A stretch of DNA of 53,655 nucleotides from Spirogloea muscicola. Its lineage: Eukaryota > Streptophyta > Zygnematophyceae > Spirogloeales > Spirogloeaceae. The stretch is taken from the NCBI GenBank assembly GCA_009602725.1, contig WELB01000069.1, positions 148,429 to 202,083 of the forward strand. The letters run 5' to 3'. The position numbers were made by a program, and so were the translations under genes. Under the pieces are notes generated by a model. The model ran no database searches. It saw nothing but the letters and a program-made list of their open reading frames with translations, and was not told the origin of the DNA. Shown here in pieces: positions 46,501-53,655 of this stretch (the stretch's first letter is position 1; every line of letters begins with the position of its first letter).

Positions 46501-49248
46501 GGTGGATCTTTGCATTTCCAAGGGTAGAGGAATATCGCACATGTACTCATGACATGCTTATCGGTGCAGTCTGCAGCAGATTCAGAGAAAGCAAAGTACC
46601 TCCAGACCATCAGCAATATGGAGATGATGATCAAGGAGAAGAATGCTTCAGCAGTCACTTTGCTAGCATCCATAGAGCACTACAGGATTGATGAGGCTAA
46701 GGTTAGATGGTCACCTCTTCAATCAGACACATACATGGATGTTGCAATCCAACAATGCAGAGCAGCTGTGTCTTGAAAGAGTAAATTAGCAATTCAATGA
46801 AAGTGATACACCGGCTTCTAGCAATGAAGCCTTCTTTCCAGCAACTGCTGCAAGTGGCTTACTTCCTCTTTGGTTGAGCTTTCCCTGTGGTCACTGGAGC
46901 TAACACGAGTAAGGCCGTTGTCTGCAGCTCCAGGAGCAATCATCACAGCTGGTTGTGGAAAAGGAGGTGCTCAGTCAGCAGATAAAGGTGGTAGAGAAGG
47001 GACGGGCAGAGGCAGAGGCAGCCCTGATTGAGGCTGAGGTCAGGCTCCATACTGACCTTGCGCGAGGCAGGCAGGACCTGCAGGAGCAGATGCAAGCTGT
47101 CAAGAAGGATCACCAGCTTGCCATTTGCTCACTTGAGGTTTGTGAATCATTATGTCAATGTGTGGCCTTGACAGCACTACCAAGACAGTATCTTCAGCAG
47201 CATCAGTATTAGTGCCTGTAACTGCAGCACAGATGCAACCTCAAAGGTTGAGTGTGGACTCTCTCTCGTTGGCTAGAAAGGTGAGAGACGTTCTGATGCC
47301 TGGTATCCATTGATCATTGATTTGTACTTTGCAGGAGGCACTGAGAGTGAAGACCGAGGAGTGTGCAAGAGCAGTATCCAAAGTCAAGGAGACAGATGCA
47401 GATGTTCAACAACTCATTGCATGCCTTGCAAAAGCTCAGGAAGAAACCGCTAAGGTACACTAGTCTACCTCAGGCTCACATGGGCTTGTGCCACTTCGTT
47501 GACATTATTAGGCACACTCTGGTGACAACGAGCTACAGACTTCATGAAGTCTTTTCTTATGAGCAGATGAAGGCAACCGCCTTGGAGATTGCTAATAGCA
47601 GCAGAGAACTTGTTGAGCAAGTACGCACGCTGGAGAAGGTGAAGGCAGACCTGATCGCTGGCAGTGAGGCAGCCCAGACCAAGCACCTTGACGAACTGAA
47701 AATGAGCCAATTGGACCTTCTTCAGAAGCTGGAAGCAGCCAAAAATGACGCGATGGCTGCTGCCAAAGCTTACAAGGTAGCTTTCAGATGTCCAGCTTAC
47801 CTGCTTCAAATGGCACAAAGGCCTCTGTATCCATCTGGCAACAGGAGACGGTACCACAGACTGGTTGAGCTATCCTCAGACATCCTCGGTATCCTTCTTC
47901 TCATACTATCAAGGGTTGACACTGTTGGCTGCTTCACCTCCGTCATCGGTCAATGCTATTGATCTCTATCGATTGCAGGAATCCTTGGATGAGCAGAAGT
48001 CACAGCACACAGACGCTCTTCAAGAAGTGCAGCTCAAGGCCGCTACTCACAAGCAGAGAGCTGACAGCCTTGAAACAGCCTTGGCTAAGGTCAGGGTCCA
48101 ACTTGCACAATCTGAGAGTAGGCCCATCCTTCAGCTGTAAACTTCTCTCAGTCTCTCATGACATCCATGGATATGGCTTGTAACACCTGCATTTTCGGCA
48201 TGTGAGAGCCTATGCTCTGAATCCAGGCAGTATCTAACCATGATAGCCAGTTCCTTATTCTAGGCTCACCAACTCACATGCAAGTTACAGCTGGATGTGG
48301 ATCAAGCTGCTGTGAAGAGAGGAGCTACCCTACCATTGGCTGCCTTAAAGGAAGAGGTAGACAGTCCTCTGCATCTACTTTTTTACTGACTGATGGGTGT
48401 ACTCAAGACACATAGTGATGGCCATCCGACCTTCAAGGAGCTATTGTGTAGACTCGATGCAGCATTGGCAACAAGGAATAGTCACAATACTGAATGTCAA
48501 TGTAACAGATGTCATCACAGGCTGTTTCATCTCCCCTTAGCAATCAATCTTTGGATGAGCAACGACGAGAGGAAGCTGATGCCTCTCAAAGCGACTTGGA
48601 TGGAAAGGTTGCCAAGACAGAGGAGGTGATTGCAGCAGGCCTTGAGGCCTCTGTGGCCCCAGAGCGTGAATCAGAGCGCACTCTCACAGAGAAGGAGCTG
48701 ATGGTGATGACAAACCCACGTCCTGCCTCACTCTGTGATGATATGTTGACTCGCCCATCAGAAACAAAAACCATAAAACAGTTAGAATGTGCTACGTAGA
48801 CACAGTGACCCTTTGATCATCATATAAATGATAGAGCAACATCTCAGCTACTTTCCAGAGCCGAGAGCCATCAACATAGGCTGATCGTGGCTTTGCTCTG
48901 CCAGGCGCACTGCCGGAAGATTCGGAAGCAGTACGTGGTTGTTGCTAAGCCCGCCAAGGAGCAGAAGGCGGGTGTTGAAGCCCTCGTGCAGGTGTCACAC
49001 TGTACAGCACTGGTCAATTTATCTGCTCGATGTCGGCCCTAGTATGTGGGGGCCATCACCTAACAGCTACCGAGTTGCAGGGTGAGCACAGTCCAACGAG
49101 ACTCTCCTCTTGGCATTATTCTGTGCTCAGCCACAATTGTGTCATCTTGCAGGCCCTGGTGCACCTGGGAGCAGATCCAAAGTGGGCATCGGAGTATGTG
49201 ATGCGCTCAATGACTTACGAGCGCAGCAAAGCGCGAAAATCGACATGA
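43522..49248 (+). CDS. Long coiled-coil protein with hydrophobic N-terminal segments, unrecognised
   Basis: The proposed first exon (from ATG 43522) codes an Ala/Gly-rich start, then SRAALVAGLLAALTASRVVA, a possible targeting or membrane segment. The next exon (about 44100-44322) has a second hydrophobic stretch, LLQLAKLGLLATGVTAAF. Around 44554-44651 is AVDAVPILPQFELLLGSIF then FMIKYLVGGE, and at about 44796-44892 ARLLSFFEGAWDQIAGI. From 45050 on nearly every exon is heptad-rich coiled coil: VQLRALVDEHLATMG, EQKDALEHVSSLTAKLTEA (45931-46048), LQERMLAADVENKALQDG (46191-46377), VEKEVLSQQIKVVEKGRAE (46929-47137), ALEIANSSRELVEQVRTLE (47579-47776), ESLDEQKSQHTDALQEV (47979-48088). The last exon, ALVHLGADPKWASEYVM, stops at 49246-49248. 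The layout (targeting segment, membrane helices, long coiled coil) is like plastid MFP1-type filament proteins, but I recognise no conserved domain. The link between the first exon and the rest is uncertain. Confidence 0.65.
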
Positions 49249-49432
49249 CTGGCCCATGTCCAAGTGCAGCAAGCCAAGCAATCATACTCTCAAGCAAGTG
49301 ACACGTCACGCCCGTCGTGGGACCCTGGGTCGGGTTTCCAGTCCAAGTGACGAGCATGACAGAAGCACCAATGTGGTGCCCAGTGTGCACATAAGTTGGA
49401 CAAAACGCGGTCATTTGGTGCTCAGCCAGGAA

Positions 49433-50231
49433 TCAAGCAGCACAAGCCAAGAACTCTACAGGCAGCCTATGTTGTGCCTGAGCCTCACCCTGGGCTTCCT
49501 GTTGTACACGGCCATAGTCAACTGGAAAGAGACCTGACGTGTCATAGAGGAGGGCTGGAGAGCCGCTCTTCTCGTACGAGGCGTAGCAATGCTGATGCCC
49601 CAATGATTGAATGAGCTTAAGGCTCTTTGTAGTTCCATGTGCTACAAGAAGCTGCCTAGACAGCAGGACTGGTGGCCAGTTACTGTCCAGTTGCATAGGT
49701 TCGTGAATACTACGGCAAGCCGCCGAAGCCCGCAAGCATGGCTGCGCCGCCAGGCGGCGGCAGTTGGGGCTGTTGAGGAGCCAGCGGGAGAATTCGCACT
49801 CCGGAAGCTGCAGCACCAGAACCAGAAATGTACAGATCAGCGGCAAGCTTCTAGCGGGAAGCTTTTTATCGTGGAGTTGCTTGACATGGAGGACACTGGC
49901 TGTAAGTAAATCACATCTGCACACGGGCATGAAGACCAGTGGACCTGGCTGTGAGGTGCCCAGTGGTGGTCGCAGCTGGCTGCTCTTGGGCGGACCGAGC
50001 GTTCTTGGCACAGCCCCCACCGGCGAGGAAGGCCCCAGGCCCCCGGCCCACACTGCCAACGGCGGTTGCGGAGACGCCTGCTGCTGCGGCGGCAGCTGCG
50101 GTTGGTGCTGCTGGTGCTGCTGCGGCAGCAGCAGCGCCGGCAGGGGAGGGCCGGCCGGTGGGGGCGGCACCTTCTTGTGCGGCTTTGGCAGCGGCTGATG
50201 CTTCTTGGGCTTGAGCGCCACCTTGGGCAGG

Positions 50232-50265
<34 letters not shown>

Positions 50266-50394
50266 GCAGGCCCACAGGAGCCGCCGCGGCCCCTGGCACC
50301 GGCTGAGCCGCCGGCAGAGGCGGCGGCTGGGCCTGCTGGGGGTGCAGGCCCTGCTGCGACGACTGCAGTGGCGACGGGGATGGAGGCGGCAACA

Positions 50395-50432
<38 letters not shown>

Positions 50433-53400
50433 AGCCGCGGCTGCTGCAGCAGCCCAGCCTGCGCCTGCGCGGCCTTGATGCGGCCCCCCAGGCCCGCGCC
50501 GTTCTTCTTCTCCCTGGGCTTCGCCACCTGCGCTGCACACTGTTGCCGGCTGTCAACGTACACAAGGCAATGACCTTGGCACCACTCAGGGCTTCTAAAC
50601 ATCATTGGGGAAAGCCCGGCTTGAAGTTAACGGGCTGCACGCGAGATGCTCTGGTGACAATAGCTGCTTCAGAACGTGCCTCTGCTTTGACTTGCACACG
50701 TACAACACTCCAGCATATGGGTATGGCTGCATACGATGCCCCACCTTCTTGCTCTCCTTGTTTGGTGAGCCCAGAGCAAGGGGTGTGGGCTGCTGCGCAG
50801 GCCGAGGGGCCGGCGGCGGCGGCGGCGGCGGCAGCCTGACTGCCTGGGCTGGCCCAGCTGGCACAGGCGGCAGCGACGGCACGGCTGTTGCGAGCTGCGC
50901 TCCGCTGGCCGCCGCCGTGGCCCGCACGCAGGCCTCGCGGAACATTGTGGACAGCACACCCCGCATCCGGTGGCTGTGCCGCACGCACTCCAGCTTCACC
51001 GCCAGCGGCAGTGGAGCTTCGCAAGCCTTGCAGATTCGCAGATATCAGCAATGGCTCGGCGCACCACTAGCGCGAGCACAATGATATTAACTTAGCCAAA
51101 TCTAGAGCCTTCTCTGGCGAGCCCAAGTCATGCTTAGCCATCACACAGCAACAAAGTCAATACTGGTAGCAATCGGGGGGAGCGAGAGCGAGAGCGCGCC
51201 AGGCTGAGATACGGCTGCTCACCGTAGTGATCCGTGACAAACACCTTGTGACGACTGGCTGAGTCGCCCACGCCGCGGTAGACGATGCCCTCTGGAGAGG
51301 CCGCCACAATGGCTGCCTGTCAATGAGCAGCCACAAACAGTAGGGCAGCTGAAGCAGTCGGCACCCAATGTGCCAGAGTAGGGTGCGTCCCAGAGTGGCT
51401 CACCCGGCAGGCGAGAGCCGCCAGCAATGAACGCCTCCAAGAGGGCGTCATAGGGGCGGTGCCGGCCAGGGACTGTGCGCTTGATGGCATCCGAGTGGTA
51501 CTTGCCTGCGACAGCAGCAGCAGCAAGCGCAGGAGTCAAATAAGCACTGCGCAAGAAGATGCACACCAAGGTGGCAAATGTCCAGATGAGAACCCCAGGT
51601 CAACAAGCCTGGCTGCGGTGCAAGTACAAGTGAATGTGGATTGGAAAAGATTAGCGCTTGATCGAGCAGCCTGTGACAGTAAAGGCTGATCAGGCTCGAC
51701 GAAGTCAGCGGGATAGCGATGCTCGACACAACAACAAGGGGCCACCTAAGAGCTTGATGCGTCTTTGTGCCACCCACAGGTGAGGGGCCGCCGGCAGTGC
51801 GCGCCATTGTGGAGCAGCACGCCACAGAGGAAGTTGAGTTCCTGCGCCGACGGCGGGTTCCGGGCCCTGCAGGTGCCAGGCAGCGACGACGGTGGCGTGA
51901 GTGCAGGAAGATGGGTGAAAGGGCCACGCATGGAGGCTGCCATCTTGTTGAAGGACAACGTGGGCATTGCCCAGCATCTGCGAGGGCAGCTGTACCACAA
52001 GGGGTCAAGCGACAGACATGTGCCAGGAGGGACCAGTGTTGACAGGAGCGCGCAGGGAGGTGCGCAGAGGGCTTAGCAGCGCACATCTTGATGCGCTTGC
52101 GCGGCGAGAGAAGGGCGGCGTCCACAGCGCTGCCCGGGCTGGGCCACCCCCGGTCCTCGTGCACGAGGCCTGCGGGTGGAGCAACGGCGATTCTAAACAT
52201 GCGCTGCGAGCAGTGCCTGTGGCATCCCACAGTGGTCCACAACGAGTTGCTTGGCAGGAACAAGGGCCGCTTAAGGACGGGCAACGGCAGCGGACCTCCG
52301 CCAGCATCTGCCACCGTGGCGTACTTGCGTGGCCTCCCGATCTTGGCGCCCGCCAGCTGGCTGACTGCATGGTGGAGCAGCAGAGCAAGCCGTTCAGAAC
52401 TCTTATTGCCTTCACGGCCTTCCGGAGGCGGCTCGCAGCACTGCCGGAGGAAGAAAGACGGAGCGCGGACTACCATCTTGGAGGAGCGGGAACTTGCGCC
52501 GGCCCTTCCGCGGCGGCTTCCTCGACGAGGTACCAGCTGCCGGGGGGGCAGATGCAGTGGCGGCGGCCGTGGCTGCGCCTACTGCGGCTCCCCTGACGGG
52601 CAACTGCGCGTCCTCCCTCTCGAAAGCCGTCCCCTTGCACCTTTCTGCGGAGACGAGAAGCTGGGGCTCACACAGCCGCGTCGGTAACAGCAACCACCCT
52701 TACATCCCGTTGATGGACACGTTGCCACTCGGGCGACCCACATGGCCCTTGGGCCGGAGCGGCCGAGCTTGTGGGCGGAGGGCGGTGCCTCACCGGCATG
52801 CGCGGCGTACTGGCTCTCCTTTAGGGGCTTGCGGCATGCGTTGCAGATGACCTGCGTCAATTGGTCACTCCGTCAGTCAGTCCGTCAGTCAGCTGGTCCA
52901 ACAATGCCAACCACAGCGGCCAGCGGGCCTCAGAGATCGCTGCAAGCAGAGCGGCAAAAGTTGTGCAAGTGTGAGGAGACGTGCAGAGTCAGGAGGGCTG
53001 GAAGAGGGAGTTGCGTCTCTCACGATGGGGAGCTCGTCCTCCAGCGGCCTGTGGTCGAAGGCGTGCATGTCTGGCAAAGCCAAGCGCCGCGAGAAAAAGG
53101 GGAAAGCTGATCAGAGCAGCTGAAAAAAGTTCAAGAAAGGATAATATATTTATATTTACACAATTTTAGCAACCGACTTATCCACAGTACCAAGTAATCC
53201 AAAGCATAATTTTGATTAGGACGGCCAGTCAGGCGGGCCATCGTCGCGCTCCAGGCCATGCCGCGAGCGCCGCCGGGAGCTGCAGCGCGAGCCATGCATG
53301 TGGGTGGACGCGCCGCCCGGCTGACCTTCCTCCTCCAGCAAGTTCGCCTCGTCGGCGTCGCGGATCTCGTCGGCCACCATCCTCAGCGCCAGCTCCTGCT

Positions 53401-53655
53401 GCGCCAGCTCCTCTGCAGCTGCCGCTGGCGCTCAACGGCGCCGCGGCATCAGGCGGCGCGGCAAAGGCCTGCCGTTGCGGCGGCCATGGAGGGCGGCGGA
53501 CCCAGCTCGACTTTGCCGGCAGCTCGAGGACAGCCGCTGCGCGGGCAGGGGAGAGAGGCGTCCACCTGGCGCGGCAGCGGCGGCGGTGGCGGCGGCGGCG
53601 GCGGCGATGGCCTTCTCCACAGCCGACAGACGGCCCGCCGCGGCGGTGGCGGCGG
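49433..53655 (-). CDS. SCA7-domain protein (ataxin-7/Sgf73-like), probable SAGA deubiquitinase-module subunit, 5' partial
   Basis: Diagnostic exons on the minus strand: a C2HC finger split over two exons, VICNACRKPLKESQYAAHA (52852-52793) then ERCKG (52665 down); an AT-hook-like KIGRPRKYA (about 52340); and the SCA7 domain, LNFLCGVLLHNGAHCRRPLT (about 51881-51783) joined to CKYHSDAIKRTVPGRHRP and YDALL (51511-51418). The splice join restores the Cys of LTC-K-x-H in phase. Downstream are EGIVYRGVGDSASRHKVF (51323-51223), CEAPLPLAVKLECVRHSHR (about 51020) and a low-complexity C-terminal region with 12 Pro and 10 Gln in a row. Upstream are DMHAFDHRPLEDELPI (about 53072-53025), EELAQQELALRMVADEI (53410-53328) and an Ala-rich start that runs off the window. 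In yeast and animals the SCA7 domain anchors the H2B-deubiquitinating module and contacts nucleosomes. The stop at 49433 is that of the longest frame; a spliced earlier end near 49900 is possible. It converges on the coiled-coil gene, 184 bp apart. Confidence 0.82.
50231..50263 (-). repeat. CAG run coding polyglutamine
   Basis: A (CTG)n run on plus, that is, CAG on the coding strand, gives 10 consecutive Gln in the SCA7-domain protein, in the context GLL-Q10-HLPK. Nearly all codons are CAG, so it is an uninterrupted microsatellite prone to length change. Confidence 0.92.
50398..50436 (-). repeat. CCG run coding polyproline
   Basis: An uninterrupted (GGC)n tract on plus codes 12 Pro after QQPRL in the SCA7-domain protein. 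It is followed by LLPPPSPSP. Similar GGC tracts occur at 50812-50830 and at 53577-53655 (Ala-coding). Confidence 0.9.

Noticed and set aside
49911-50540. Ala-rich and Arg-rich ORFs in the other frames of the polyQ/polyP exon
   Set aside because: They are shifted-frame products of CAG and CCG runs. The Gln/Pro frame is the one that continues VAKPREKKNGAG after a good 3' splice site.
1-53655. CRISPR arrays, bacterial operons, rRNA and tRNA genes
   Set aside because: Nothing with regular spaced repeats, Shine-Dalgarno-linked gene runs or a cloverleaf with TTC-box was seen; the window is eukaryotic with spliced genes.

Overview
The window reads as nuclear DNA of a green alga, most likely a trebouxiophyte of the Chlorella/Coccomyxa kind. 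The genes are split by many short GT-AG introns that usually end in TGCAG. The sequence is GC-rich, with (GCC)n-type islands at gene 5' ends. Telomere-like CCCTAAA tracts occur, and the proteins are of the plant/algal type. There are no tRNA or rRNA genes and no CRISPR array that I can see. The species assignment is an inference.

Layout. (1) 1-13294, plus strand: the 3' part of a very large gene for a spastizin/ZFYVE26 (SPG15)-like protein; one early intron carries decayed telomeric repeats. (2) 13295-15400: an intergenic stretch between convergent genes that holds a nearly perfect 175-bp inverted repeat. (3) 15401-22228, minus strand: a secreted-type protein with about 21 EGF-like modules, mostly one module per phase 1-1 exon, and a Pro/His/Lys-rich C-terminal tail. 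(4) 22240-23040: a GC-rich upstream region. (5) 23040-26660: a dense nest of 5'-truncated fragments of one LINE-like element, flanked on both sides by telomere-like sequence; its organisation recalls Zepp clusters. (6) 27404-34817, minus strand: an ABC1/UbiB-type atypical kinase fused to a serine beta-lactamase-like domain, orthologous in layout to Arabidopsis At5g24810. (7) 34818-36450: a GC-rich island plus further LINE fragments and a perfect 20-bp palindrome. (8) 36772-40700, plus strand: actin-related protein 2, resolved into 15 exons that give 391 residues with consistent splice phases. (9) 40701-43290: non-coding sequence with a 0.6-kb tandem duplication. (10) 43522-49248, plus strand: a long coiled-coil protein with hydrophobic N-terminal segments, not recognised. 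(11) 49433-53655, minus strand, 5' end outside the window: a SCA7-domain (ataxin-7/Sgf73-like) protein with a C2HC zinc finger, an AT-hook-like motif and polyglutamine and polyproline runs, a likely SAGA deubiquitinase-module subunit.

The genes do not form a pathway; this is ordinary eukaryotic gene order. They serve endolysosomal trafficking, extracellular matrix or adhesion, organellar atypical kinase function, branched actin nucleation and chromatin modification. The most unusual parts are the LINE nest embedded in telomere-like sequence, the long perfect hairpin, the modular EGF gene and the polyQ-bearing SCA7 protein. Exon boundaries are read by eye. The ARP2 model is firm, the other gene models are approximate, and protein identities rest on motif recognition without database search.
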